From: Candidatus Calescibacterium sp. | GTDB lineage: Bacteria > Calescibacteriota > Calescibacteriia > Calescibacteriales > Calescibacteriaceae | Reading direction: 5' to 3' | DNA: 64,000 bases | Assembly (NCBI GenBank): GCA_025060505.1 | Contig: JANXBU010000002.1 | Span: forward strand, 142,582 to 206,581 | Part shown: one piece after another, positions 28,501-35,976 of the stretch | Position numbering within the stretch: position 1 is the first letter of the stretch | How the letters are laid out: each line of letters starts with the position of its first letter | Translations under genes and position numbers: made by a program | Notes under the pieces: model-generated | Database searches by the model: none | Told to the model about the DNA's origin: nothing | What the model saw: only the letters and a program-made list of their open reading frames with translations

Positions 28501-30540
28501 AAGCTTGAGGTGGGAACTTTTCTGCCTGTAAGTATTGTTGGTGGAGTAAAAAATCAGTTTAGTTTGTCTGATATTTTTCTTGAAGCCAAGTATCTAGTTT
28601 TCAGTGAAAAAGACCTTTTTTCTCTTTCTTTGAATCCGCAGATAGGTATTCCGACTTTTGGAGGGGATTTTGCAAGCAACCGCTCAATCTCTCCAAGATT
28701 AGGCTTTATAATTTCAAGAGAAACAAAGCTGGGAGATTTTTTGCTAAACACATCTGGAAACATAGGTTTTGAATACAGATCAGAAAGAGCTGTTGCTGAT
28801 TTGAATGTTGGTTCTCAGACTTATTTTATGCTTGGTGGATCTTTGAGTTTCAGACAAATAAATTTTTCATTTGAAACTATATCTTTCATATCCCTTGAAG
28901 AAGTGAGGAAAGAAACAATACCAGCTGAGGCTTTAATTTCTGTGGGAGGAGAGTTTTCCGATCTGAAAGTGAGAATCGGTGGCGGAGGAGGTTTGACACA
29001 GGGAATAGGCTCTCCAAAATATAGGCTCTTTGTTATTTTTACATATGATCTGCAACCATCTGTTCCACCAATAAAGTATATGAGAGTGGAGGGTCGGGTT
29101 CTTGATAACCTTGGGAGAGAAGTTCAAAAAGGGGTAGTTTATGTTCAGGAGTCCGGTGTCTCCTCGCAGATAAAGGACGGAAAATTCGAAATGGAACTCC
29201 CAGATGGTAGATGGACCTTTAAAGTCGTATCTCCGGGATATGAAACAAAAATTCAGTCGTTTTTAATACCTGATCAGAAACCAGAGATAAATGTAAGGAA
29301 GCTTGACCCACAAATAGTTATAGCTCCAACAGATAGGTTTGGAATATCTCAAACCATTGAGCTTAACATCAAAACACCGGAAGGCGTTATAAAAACATCA
29401 TCAGATATTGCAGCTATATCTACATCTGGAAATATAGATATTCAGACCAAAGATATTAGTAGATCTGTTGTTTTACCGCCAGATGAGATTATATGGATCA
29501 ACCTTATACATCGTCAGACCGTTGAAACAAATAAGGAGCAGCAAGCCCAACCACAGCAACAAGAAACAAAACAAAGAGGAAAGCAAGATATAACAGCCAA
29601 GAAAGGAAGAACCAAAGAGACTCAGCAGCAAAGATCAGCGCAACCTCAAAGAGCCGGAGCTCAACCAGAGAATCTAGCTCAAAAAAGAGATTTGGAAAAA
29701 ACAGAAAAATTACCAGAAACTCAGCTTGAAACTACCGAAACAACTGTTAAAGATAATGAACAGCAAAGAAGCTCGGAGGAATCGGTGTTATCACAAAAAC
29801 CTTCTGATAAACCAAAGGAAAAAACTACCGAGATACCTTCTGTGGAAAGAATTGTTGGTGAGAAGGGAAAAATAACCGAGAAAATTCCGTCAAGACCATC
29901 AAAACCTTCAGAGGAAGTCTCTGAGAGGGGAAAAACCGAAGTTTTTGAGCCAAAGATTCAAACACAGGAAAAAATTGTGACAAAAGAGCATATATCAAAG
30001 GAGCAAGGAAAAAATATTGAAAGAGAACGAAAGAATATTTACACAGAACAGATAGGTGAAGAACAAAAAATTGAAGAGCAAAGAACTTCTGTTGTATCTC
30101 TTCCAAAAAAAGAAGAGATCAAAAAAGAAGAAACAGCGGTTATACCTTTTAAATTTGAAGAAAAAAAAGAACTTGAATCAAAGTTGAGCTTGCTTATATC
30201 TAAGGTTTTCGATAGTTTCACTGTAAACAGATGGGATATACCTAAATCTGCTTACGATGATCTTGATAAGGTAGCACAGATAATACTTGAAAATAAAGAC
30301 AGAATATCTTCAATTCGGATTGAAGGACATACAGATATAACTGGTCCGGAGTACTGGAATGTTGAGCTATCTTATCTCAGAGCAAATGAAATACGAAGGT
30401 ATCTTTACAAAAAGGGAGTGAAAATTCCAATAGAGATAATAGGCTATAGCTATATGAGACCTATTGACACAAATGAAACAGAAGAAGGAAGAAGAAAGAA
30501 CAGAAGGACGGAAGTCAAAGTGTTCTCAGAAGGTGAATAG
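22537..30540 (+). CDS. ASH-repeat surface protein fused in frame to an OmpA-domain outer-membrane protein
   Basis: A 2667-residue ORF. Residues 1-25 form a signal peptide. A repeat-rich region up to about 470 resembles a propeller, and a putative-Ig segment follows (GKPPYTFQAVAGQMPPGL). About ten ASH/choice-of-anchor-D units run to about 1845 (SLDFGNVITG, SISFGAVKVGE, SIDFGKVRMGQ, EIDFGEIYIDE). Then GSGCSCSSAS (near 1853-1862), a hydrophobic helix and LLKKLIR resemble a C-terminal sorting signal. The frame continues through a second signal-like stretch ending RAYS|QD (near 1909) into a probable beta-barrel. A carboxypeptidase-regulatory-like domain (VEGRVLDNLGREVQ), a long Q/E/K-rich linker and an OmpA peptidoglycan-binding domain (IRIEGHTDITG, RRKNRRTEV) complete it. 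No stop or frameshift separates the two halves. Confidence 0.85.
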   Translation: MLASKKKLGILSLAILLSYFMIKGDNNNEGYLTINTHYTANFSADFDYVNERWLVVYEKNDKIYGRFVSLNKTFFTGEFELSNLGCSATEKCFDPNIKFGCDGGTCKFLIAYVRGSKVYYNMLDDDDGNSLFTNPMTVSPLPSTYPSVEFDYINKRFFVVFSEEITQDNSDVSGILVNFSDGLTFGSKISISSAFRNQIKPSVAFSESLSYIVVWQDHRADDRGDIYYQFISKDGQRIGENSGVGLFPSRHEVNPYVFWLPSINRFVVLYKTSIVFVKPGESEECPIIAGNITCTEGNYVYSFIDSSGRVSFPVRILPNANISSETEHYARMGTNYIIFAGDAYYSMDKRKHFAIMRFDTTTPKYILSNPTFWFPNYYRVKVGLVSISEPLPDEPFCPPIREHPNDSLITIEPSSFTLEEKRTKTRFPVLFPRGMYPGDHSAKIFVSATTYPGINTALVIFGVSFTENLSLVTIDTDPVMFDYEYLSQTSLPVAVTNTCYISYGQPPCPGCPCTGEYQIKVTGGKPPYTFQAVAGQMPPGLTVNYQGTITGFVLPPDIGSVCETYPCPFTFSVLVSDSSNPKKSSCMTFDTLLFPSPEVRLSYPEQISFCTKATESKSDNIFIQNLGTPVTIQILEPKMISFGDSATCSTVTLSTFPFMCSPAGSSIAPFYLEIYSQQTTVGNGCTSTSCPWGKTCDCRQFKYELYPGHSISGKIHFSSNFYGEYTTKITFHVVDSVLGYSESHTINVKAFTIAQDLFVTSDMPISPSGCTNYTSVCTTYNIDLGNMYVGQSTSFYIYLGNAVTSASNLGCSGDVYLEVLTVFASPNQSFSILSPPPSEFGTIGPVSIPSNSTRPIAIQVSGVSAGSITYPIIIYSDDPDERRVVVVVRAYFNPVSFNVPSIVDCGINLRGYPPLPCYIEIQNQSPVSVPVNSIGISGSSQFYVTGTTSFEVPPFSTYMLQVSFGSSATGVHFGVLTLYMNSAPFFVSVGLRGQVIDKDDLLKIEPSSLDFGNVITGASIASGIRFINMSLYDLYVSPIYIDSPFSFPSASSVYIPAGQEKSIAVNFVPTSAGTFTSAALFTVSTSRFSYILTYPVSGTGVLPPAVLRVPSSVNCGTYLISSAHLQCYIEIQNTSSVPSAIHGINISGSDAFYLTGSTSFTISPYYTYSLVVSFGSSVAGIHSGNLVIHSNSITPVISVNLLGRAVDRIVRVEPEVLDFGTAVTGAEIRSNFKIINMTDQIVYVIPSYIDVPFSFADPSSRVIHPSKDINFAIDFKPLSAGTFTSAARFTVSTGGFSYTLTYPVSGTAVTPESVGLKASLRMIPNYINFGDVIICSPVRCPVSIRSLNIINTGNVPINLVSFSHPSNVSNYSITTPLSITDFYVTDFVARALNTGGAVGNIVFNFSSTAGSFSAVVTFYINGVSPAISVSPDSISFGAVKVGEESIFMLSVSNTGNYKLTVTNISIGQPFFSDVPVPFEIQAGESRRIPISFRPREVSSYETYIRIYSDAPYSEVLTVQISGRGEENPLPVADVSPKSIDFGKVRMGQTRSEVFTIRNLGTSKLFVSSISSLAQEFVLKLDQILPLAIDSNNSVTFVITFSPSDEKVFDSFVVLKTNDANKPEIRISVKGEGANPHIRVPSEVNFGGVRRGKTVKKEFPIENTGNLPLQAEISITKDDEFVFISDYIGEVTEKFSITIPEKSSSKLDIYFTPPGLEKYRATITIKSDDPLYPFIEVPVSGEGGFPVLSMNVNEIDFGEIYIDERKEYEVSVSNLGSAPLEVTFYVNDQVFGVSVSSFVVPSREVYNVKFIFAPNGKEGVFSSPVKVITDDPKNSELEITLKGRAKRFSYIPIGSGCSCSSASPFSLDMFLILISVLFFFVRSGLLKKLIRLFVFTLIFCFLIFSHRAYSQDISLNINNFYPYQDISNFSFLRTAHFRPKRTLGWGGFLSFAKDPLMLKVAKGEQSISKQTIVNYSIYSGVVLSYVPVEKLEVGTFLPVSIVGGVKNQFSLSDIFLEAKYLVFSEKDLFSLSLNPQIGIPTFGGDFASNRSISPRLGFIISRETKLGDFLLNTSGNIGFEYRSERAVADLNVGSQTYFMLGGSLSFRQINFSFETISFISLEEVRKETIPAEALISVGGEFSDLKVRIGGGGGLTQGIGSPKYRLFVIFTYDLQPSVPPIKYMRVEGRVLDNLGREVQKGVVYVQESGVSSQIKDGKFEMELPDGRWTFKVVSPGYETKIQSFLIPDQKPEINVRKLDPQIVIAPTDRFGISQTIELNIKTPEGVIKTSSDIAAISTSGNIDIQTKDISRSVVLPPDEIIWINLIHRQTVETNKEQQAQPQQQETKQRGKQDITAKKGRTKETQQQRSAQPQRAGAQPENLAQKRDLEKTEKLPETQLETTETTVKDNEQQRSSEESVLSQKPSDKPKEKTTEIPSVERIVGEKGKITEKIPSRPSKPSEEVSERGKTEVFEPKIQTQEKIVTKEHISKEQGKNIERERKNIYTEQIGEEQKIEEQRTSVVSLPKKEEIKKEETAVIPFKFEEKKELESKLSLLISKVFDSFTVNRWDIPKSAYDDLDKVAQIILENKDRISSIRIEGHTDITGPEYWNVELSYLRANEIRRYLYKKGVKIPIEIIGYSYMRPIDTNETEEGRRKNRRTEVKVFSEGE
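25216..26463 (+). repeat. Tandem 624-bp duplication inside the ASH-repeat gene
   Basis: Two adjacent copies of a 208-codon double ASH unit are recognisable in protein and DNA. Both contain CYIEIQN, TSF, VSFGSS, then DFG..(I/V)TGA, SAGTFTSAA and LTYPVSGT. Matching codons (the CCT of YPVSGT at 25819 and 26443) are exactly 624 bp apart. Stretches such as GCATCTGCTGG-type codons and TTTACGGTATCAACG are near-identical, so the duplication is moderately recent or kept similar by recombination. Confidence 0.75.
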
Positions 30541-30846
30541 TTTTTATCTTAAACCTTTCTGTTGTAAATTTATAAAGTTCCACGACATTTCAAACCATAT
30601 CACATTTTTCATGTACAAGGCAAAATCTTTTCACAAGCAAGAGAATCTGTGATGAAGTTATACAGCTATCTTGTAGAGTCTTGTAAATGAGTGCGATGTT
30701 CCGTAATGTGGCGAACAAAAATTGTTTTGCTGTTCCTGTTGAAATGTTTTTTTGTTCATAAGGAGATCAAATGTATCAGAAACTTTATCTGAAGAGTGTT
30801 GGTATCATTTAAATCAAAGATCTTGCATTAAAGCAGAAAACTACAA
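30541..30846. other. Intergenic spacer between convergent genes
   Basis: About 306 bp between the ends of the giant OmpA-type gene and the folB-folK gene. No ORF, RNA gene or repeat was seen, and no clear hairpin terminator either. Confidence 0.4.
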
Positions 30847-31680
30847 TTATGCTAATGATACTTTTTGAACTTCTCCTGATCTTATTTTCTGTATCCATTT
30901 TTCTTTTGGATGAAAAGGCAGACCTGATATATTGTTTTCTATCTCGGTGATACAAAAGTACAGAAAATCTCTTTCAGATATATCCTTATGTACGAATACT
31001 GTTTTATCTTGATCTCTAATAAGTATTATGTCAAGGTCAATTGTTCTTGGAGAAAAATTTCCCTTCTCATTTCTTCCAAGTTCTTTTTCTATCTGGTATA
31101 ATTTATCTTCAAGTTCATGTTTTTCAAGGAATGTTTCTGCTTTCACAACGCAGTTTATAAATTTGGGTAGTGAAAGGTCATATTCTCCATATTCATTTAT
31201 TGCTGTTGTTGTATAAAGGTTTGAAACTTTTTCAACTCTGATCTCGCTTATTGATTTGAGTTTTTCTATTGCATTTTTTATATTCTCCTTTGGATTTATA
31301 TTTGAGCCTACCGATATGAAGAAAGTTCTCCATTTCCTTTCCACACAAACCGATGTACTCCTGGCAAATCTTAGAGCTCCGGGTTTATCTACTTCAACTG
31401 AAACTCCGATCACACCAGCTTTCCTTATACATATCTCTGTAATATTGTACGCTATGGTTTCAATCAAGTACGGTGATGATTTTTCTACAAAATCAATAAT
31501 TTCTTTTTTCAACTTTTTGTAATCAACTGTATTACTTATATCATCTGTTTTACCAGCTTTTTTCAGATCCAAAGTTAGTTCAGCATTTATGATTATGTCT
31601 TGTTTTTCTTTTCTTTCCCAATCGTTAATTCCAACTGTTGTTCTCAGAAGAAGGTCTTTTATCTTTATTTTATCTGGCAT
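30847..31680 (-). CDS. folB-folK: Fused dihydroneopterin aldolase (FolB) and HPPK (FolK)
   Basis: A bifunctional folate-synthesis enzyme. Residues 1-120 are FolB, which converts dihydroneopterin to 6-hydroxymethyl-dihydropterin: VGINDWERKEKQDI, TVDYKKLKKEI, LIETIAYNI and the VDKPGALRFARS segment. Residues from about 125 are FolK, which pyrophosphorylates that product: FISVGSNINPKENIKNAIEKL and GNFSPRTIDLDIILI. The two act on consecutive steps. I start at ATG 31680 (MPDKIKIKDLLLRTTVG), with TAGAAT on the minus strand ending 7 nt upstream. The track's extra 18 residues would overlap sbcD. folP and folE are not nearby. Confidence 0.92.
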   Translation of the reverse strand: MPDKIKIKDLLLRTTVGINDWERKEKQDIIINAELTLDLKKAGKTDDISNTVDYKKLKKEIIDFVEKSSPYLIETIAYNITEICIRKAGVIGVSVEVDKPGALRFARSTSVCVERKWRTFFISVGSNINPKENIKNAIEKLKSISEIRVEKVSNLYTTTAINEYGEYDLSLPKFINCVVKAETFLEKHELEDKLYQIEKELGRNEKGNFSPRTIDLDIILIRDQDKTVFVHKDISERDFLYFCITEIENNISGLPFHPKEKWIQKIRSGEVQKVSLA

Positions 31681-31687
31681 ACCATTT

Positions 31688-31710
31688 ATTCTAATTGAAT
31701 TTTTTAATTT
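31688..31710. promoter_or_regulatory. Overlapping divergent leaderless promoters of folB-folK and sbcD
   Basis: Only 36 bp (31681-31716) separate the two start codons. On the minus strand TAGAAT (plus-strand ATTCTA 31688-31693) ends 7 nt before ATG 31680. On the plus strand TAATTT (31705-31710) ends 6 nt before ATG 31717. There is no room for 5' leaders, and each gene's -35 region must overlap the other's -10 or start region. The two promoters may therefore compete. Confidence 0.5.
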
Positions 31711-31716
31711 AGATCT

Positions 31717-32940
31717 ATGATAAAAATAGTTCATACATCAGATTGGCATGCCGGAAAATCAAATGGTAGGGAATCAAGAAGAGAAGATCTGCAGTACTCT
31801 CTGAATCAAATTGAGCAATTCATAAAAGAGGAGAGAGTAGATTTTCTTCTGGTATGCGGAGATATTTTTGATAAACCATCTATATCTCCCCAAGATATGC
31901 TCATTATATGGAATTTCTTCATAAATATAAAGCAGTATGGAACAAAATCAATAGCGATCACGGGAAATCATGATTCAAAGGAATTTTTCAATAGTATGAA
32001 AAGTCTGCTGAAGCTAATTGATGTTTATGTTTTTGACAGAGTTTCTCCGGAAATCAAAAGCTCTTTTGTTGAGTTTGAAAAGGAGCAGGATGGTAAAATT
32101 TGTTTTTTTGCTTTTCCATATCTTAATCCAAACATTCCTGTTGATGTCTATGAAAAATTCAGTTCAAGCTCCTATTCGGAGAAATACACAGATTTTGTGG
32201 TGCGCTATCTTGAATTAGCTTCTGGTTATGCCCTAAATTTCTCTTGCCCGGTCATAATGCTTTCTCATATTGCAATATCAGAGGCTAAGATCTCCGGAAC
32301 CGAGAAAGAAATAAGTGTCAGGCAAGATTTCTGCGTACCTCACGCAAGAGTACCGCAGAATTTTTTATACTATGCTCTTGGACATATACATAAGAATCAG
32401 AGAGTAAGCAATACAAAAAGGATGTATTACTCTGGAACTCTGTATCAGATTGATTTTGGAGAAGAAAAGGATGAAAACAAAGGATTTTATTTTTTCACTA
32501 TCAAGGATGGAAAAATAGATAAGGAGCCAGAGTTCCAAAGAGTTTCTCTTAAAAGAAAACTCAAGACCTATGATTTTGATTTAACTAATTCTAATGTTAA
32601 TTCTATTGTTCAACAGCTTAGCAGCAGTAAAGATACTCTTAAAAGAATCTTCCTGTATTATAAACCAGAACAAAAGCATCTTATTCCTGAAATCGTATCA
32701 AAAATAAATAACTTGGAAGGAATAATTTCTATAAATTTTGATGAGATTGATAATAAAAACGAGATGCAGAAAGATATTGATTACTCTGAACTAAGTTACA
32801 TGGATATAATCTCTCTCTATGAAAAATTTTATTCCGAGGTAAAGGGTGGAGATTTGGATTTTTTCAGGAACAAAATACAACCAAGAATTATGAAACTAAT
32901 AGAAGAATTTGAGAAAAGTCAAATGGTTGAGGGAGCGTAG
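31717..32940 (+). CDS. sbcD: SbcD/Mre11-type metallophosphoesterase nuclease
   Basis: SbcD is the nuclease partner of the SbcC ATPase in processing hairpins and DNA ends. The 407-residue protein has all phosphoesterase motifs: HTSDWHAGK, VCGDIFD, ITGNHDS, LSHIAIS and YALGHIHKNQ. A C-terminal region of about 130 residues is less conserved and ends in a helix that may contact SbcC. sbcC does not follow; the next gene is a nuoG-like gene, so the partner must be elsewhere or absent. It is divergent from folB-folK with a 36-bp shared promoter region. Confidence 0.9.
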   Translation: MIKIVHTSDWHAGKSNGRESRREDLQYSLNQIEQFIKEERVDFLLVCGDIFDKPSISPQDMLIIWNFFINIKQYGTKSIAITGNHDSKEFFNSMKSLLKLIDVYVFDRVSPEIKSSFVEFEKEQDGKICFFAFPYLNPNIPVDVYEKFSSSSYSEKYTDFVVRYLELASGYALNFSCPVIMLSHIAISEAKISGTEKEISVRQDFCVPHARVPQNFLYYALGHIHKNQRVSNTKRMYYSGTLYQIDFGEEKDENKGFYFFTIKDGKIDKEPEFQRVSLKRKLKTYDFDLTNSNVNSIVQQLSSSKDTLKRIFLYYKPEQKHLIPEIVSKINNLEGIISINFDEIDNKNEMQKDIDYSELSYMDIISLYEKFYSEVKGGDLDFFRNKIQPRIMKLIEEFEKSQMVEGA

Positions 32941-33102
32941 GAATCTAGAACTATGATATTCTTATTGAGAAAAAAATATGTTTGTGAAAAATTTGGTAGA
33001 TTAAACAGAGTTTTCAGCAAAAAGTTTTCAACGAAATAGGAAACACTTCAAAAATTTGCAAAAAACAGAACTTCAGCGCTGTTTCATTATGTTTAATTGA
33101 AG

Positions 33103-34605
33103 ATGCCAAAACTCAAAATAGATGGTAGAGAAGTAGAGGTTCAGCAGGGTACGAATCTTATAATTGCTGCTCTGAAAGCTGGGGTTTACATACCTCACTA
33201 TTGTTATCATCCTCTGCTACCAGTGGCTGCTCAGTGCAGAATGTGTCTGGTTAAGGTTGAAGGTGCGCCAAAGCCTATTGTTGCCGCCTGTAACGTAACA
33301 GTAGACAGAGATATGATAGTTGACACAAAAGATCAACAAGTTCAGAAGTTAAGAGAAATTGTTCTTGAGCTTCTTCTACAGCATCATCCTGTTGATTGTC
33401 CTGTTTGTCCAAGATCTGGTGAATGTGATCTTCAAAACTTTGCATATAACTGGGGACCACAGACAAAAAGATATGATGGAAAAAGACGTCTGAAAGGATG
33501 GAAAAGAGTAGCAAAAAACATAGTCCTTTTCAAGGAAAGATGCGTTCTTTGTACCAGATGTGTGAGATTTCTGCGCGATTACACAAAAACAGGGGGAATA
33601 GAGGTTTCAAGAAGGGGATTTGCTTCCGACCTTGTTATATTTCCTGAGAAATTGGCTAACGGAAGCAACTATGTTGGAAATATAATTGACATTTGTCCTG
33701 TTGGAGCTCTTGTTGATGAAGCTACTTCTTACTTACCAAGAGCTTGGCGTATGGAAAAAGCTCTTACGCATTGTCCTATGTGTGAGAGAGGTTGCACGGT
33801 TGTTGTTGAAGCTTGGAAAGGAAAAATTGTAAGAGTCAAAACCTTCGATAACACATCAGATAAAGCAGAAGATCATCTATACTCAGAAAAAGACGCGATA
33901 CAACCTGCTTACTATCAGATCAACGGTATTGAAGAAATAGGAGAACTCTCATACGATAAACTTTATACGCAAGATATGATCATCTGTGATATAGGAAGAT
34001 GGGATTGGAGAAAATTCTTTTTCCCAAGAGATAGTAATCTATATTCTCTGGAAAACGGTACAAAAGAGAAGATTGATTTTGATTCAGCTGTTAAAATATC
34101 GCAAAGATTTTTTGATTTTGATAAAAAAGCTATACTTGTAACACCTTACGCTACAAACGAAGAGATGATATTACTCAAAACTCTTGCTCAGAAATCCTCT
34201 GCGTCAATATCTCTTCTACCTCCTATAGAAGGTCAAGAAGATGGAGTGCTTCTTAAAAAAGTCAGAGCTCCAAACTTTATTGGTGGTAAAAATATTATAG
34301 GAGATGTTTCATATGAAGTTCTCCAAAATGTTGAAAAAGGGGCTTTTGATTCAGTTTTATACTACGGTATGGGATCCGATAAATCAAAGTTTTCTCCGCA
34401 AAAAATAAAATCAAATTTCTCTATAATTATAGACCTCATACCTCCGGAAGGTTTAAGTGGAATCTTTATTCCAGCAACAATACCTTATGAAAAGCATGGT
34501 ACATACACATTTGAAGGAAAAGAAAAAAGAATATATCCAGTCTACAAGACAAAATTCTCAGAAGTTGATTTGTTCCAGAAGATGGTCTCTGCTCTGGAAA
34601 GATAA
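33103..34605 (+). CDS. NuoG-like NADH-quinone oxidoreductase Fe-S subunit
   Basis: This 500-residue electron-transfer protein is related to NuoG of respiratory complex I and hydrogenase diaphorases. An N-terminal [2Fe-2S] ferredoxin domain (HYCYHP..QCRMCLV..ACN) is followed by the His-Cys3 motif HHPVDCPVCPRSGECDLQ. A [4Fe-4S] region comes next (CVLCTRCVRF..DICPVGAL), then a Mo-oxidoreductase-type Fe-S domain (CPMCERGCTVVV). The C-terminal part is shorter than in full NuoG. ATG 33103 is preceded by TTTAAT. No other nuo gene is adjacent, so complex I genes may be scattered in this genome. A second, distinct homologue lies at 52.7 kb. Confidence 0.85.
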   Translation: MPKLKIDGREVEVQQGTNLIIAALKAGVYIPHYCYHPLLPVAAQCRMCLVKVEGAPKPIVAACNVTVDRDMIVDTKDQQVQKLREIVLELLLQHHPVDCPVCPRSGECDLQNFAYNWGPQTKRYDGKRRLKGWKRVAKNIVLFKERCVLCTRCVRFLRDYTKTGGIEVSRRGFASDLVIFPEKLANGSNYVGNIIDICPVGALVDEATSYLPRAWRMEKALTHCPMCERGCTVVVEAWKGKIVRVKTFDNTSDKAEDHLYSEKDAIQPAYYQINGIEEIGELSYDKLYTQDMIICDIGRWDWRKFFFPRDSNLYSLENGTKEKIDFDSAVKISQRFFDFDKKAILVTPYATNEEMILLKTLAQKSSASISLLPPIEGQEDGVLLKKVRAPNFIGGKNIIGDVSYEVLQNVEKGAFDSVLYYGMGSDKSKFSPQKIKSNFSIIIDLIPPEGLSGIFIPATIPYEKHGTYTFEGKEKRIYPVYKTKFSEVDLFQKMVSALER

Positions 34606-34646
34606 TCTATTGATTAAACCTGTATTTTTTCCGATAAAAAACAGAG

Positions 34647-34955
34647 ATGACTGTTGATGTTTTCAGAAGCAAGATCTATATTATTATTCTTGTTAGAGAC
34701 GAGAACGAAAGAGTTGTAGGAGTGATGCCCATTAAAGTTGTTGATTTTTTAAAATCTAAACAGAAGGTTTCAGATCAGATTTCAGACTTTTTTATAAATT
34801 TGGAAGTTGTTCCACCTGTTCGTATTGTGTTTCACAGAGATGACATAAAACTTGCTAACTTTATTTCAGAAACATTTAAGGAAGCGGAGAGAAAAATAGA
34901 ACAAAAAATACAAAAAATGAGGGAAATAGTACTCAAAGTGAAAAAAACATTATAG
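34647..34955 (+). CDS. Hypothetical protein, 102 residues
   Basis: I do not recognise a family. The protein starts with a beta-rich segment (VFRSKIYIIILVRDENERVVGVMPIKVVDFL) and ends in a charged helix that could form a coiled coil (FKEAERKIEQKIQKMREIVLKVKK). ATG 34647 follows TAAAAA by 6 nt. It lies between the nuoG-like gene and the MlaF-like ATPase gene, each about 40-80 bp away. No signal peptide or membrane helix is present, so it is probably cytoplasmic. Confidence 0.55.
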   Translation: MTVDVFRSKIYIIILVRDENERVVGVMPIKVVDFLKSKQKVSDQISDFFINLEVVPPVRIVFHRDDIKLANFISETFKEAERKIEQKIQKMREIVLKVKKTL

Positions 34956-35037
34956 GGAGATTGTTTGTTTTCTGATTTCTAAATGAATGTATGTTTGATT
35001 TGTTTTTTGATTTTTTGGGAGATTGTATCTCAAAGCT

Positions 35038-35790
35038 ATGCAAGATCAGGTGATAATAACGATTGAGAATCTCTGGAAAAGCTTCGGAGGAAAAGTTGTT
35101 CTAAAAAATATAAACACAAAGATAAAGGAAGGAAAGATCACAGTTATTATGGGTAGATCTGGTTGTGGAAAGACTGTTCTTATGAAACATATTGTGGGAA
35201 TACTATCTCCGGACAGAGGAAGGATTTTTTTTGAAAACGAAGATATAACAAAGATTTCAAAAGATGAGAAATTAAGATACATAAGAAACTTTGGATTCCT
35301 GTTTCAGAATTCTGCTCTTTTTGATTGGATGACTGTTGAAGAGAATGTAGCTTTCCCGCTTTACGAGATAAAGAGGATAAGGAATATACAAGAAATCAAA
35401 CAAAGAGTATCTGAAATTCTTGAAGTTGTTGGTTTGAAGGGACATGAGAAAAAGTATCCTTCGGAGCTGTCGGGAGGTATGCAAAAGAGAACTGCTCTGG
35501 CAAGAGCAATTATACATGAACCAAAGGTTGTTGTTTTAGATGAACCTACATCTGGAATAGATCCGGCAACAACATCTGTTATAGAAGACCTTATCCTAGA
35601 CATAAAAAAAAGAATAAAGTCAACATTTATTGTTATAACTCACGATATAAAAAGTGCTCTTCGGTTGGCGGATCATATAATTTTTATGAAAGATGGGGAG
35701 ATAATCTGGGAAGGAGAGCCGCAGGAATTGAAGCAAAAAGAATCCACGCATTCAGAAATAGATATTTTTCTAAAAAGGTTGGAATTTTAA
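35038..35790 (+). CDS. MlaF-like ABC transporter ATPase
   Basis: A 250-residue ATPase whose sequence is closest to MlaF/Ttg2A, which drives phospholipid transport between the membranes of diderm bacteria. It has Walker A MGRSGCGKTVLMKHI, Q-loop FLFQNSALFDWMTVEENVAFPL (the FDxxTVxENVAFPL form is typical of MlaF), signature LSGGMQKRTALARAI, Walker B VVVLDEPTSGIDP and H-loop VITHD. I start at ATG 35038, five codons into the track ORF. The permease (MlaE) and MCE protein (MlaD) genes that normally follow are absent. Confidence 0.85.
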   Translation: MQDQVIITIENLWKSFGGKVVLKNINTKIKEGKITVIMGRSGCGKTVLMKHIVGILSPDRGRIFFENEDITKISKDEKLRYIRNFGFLFQNSALFDWMTVEENVAFPLYEIKRIRNIQEIKQRVSEILEVVGLKGHEKKYPSELSGGMQKRTALARAIIHEPKVVVLDEPTSGIDPATTSVIEDLILDIKKRIKSTFIVITHDIKSALRLADHIIFMKDGEIIWEGEPQELKQKESTHSEIDIFLKRLEF

Positions 35791-35976
35791 TACATATTTT
35801 GATATATATTTACTAACTTATCTATAAGAGATAAAAATTCAATGGTTCTTGAAATTTTGATTTGACTAAAAGAGTAAAAGGATTATAAGGAAAAATAATA
35901 AGTGGGAAAGAAGAATATAAAAGGTATCGTAAGAAAAAAGAGCATTAATAACAGTAAAAGAGAATAAACGAAAGCT

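Noticed and set aside
28138-30540. Separate OmpA-type gene starting at ATG 28138
   Set aside because: That ATG lies inside the sorting-signal helix and would give two consecutive hydrophobic stretches; the frame is continuous with the upstream gene, so I annotate one ORF and flag the fusion.
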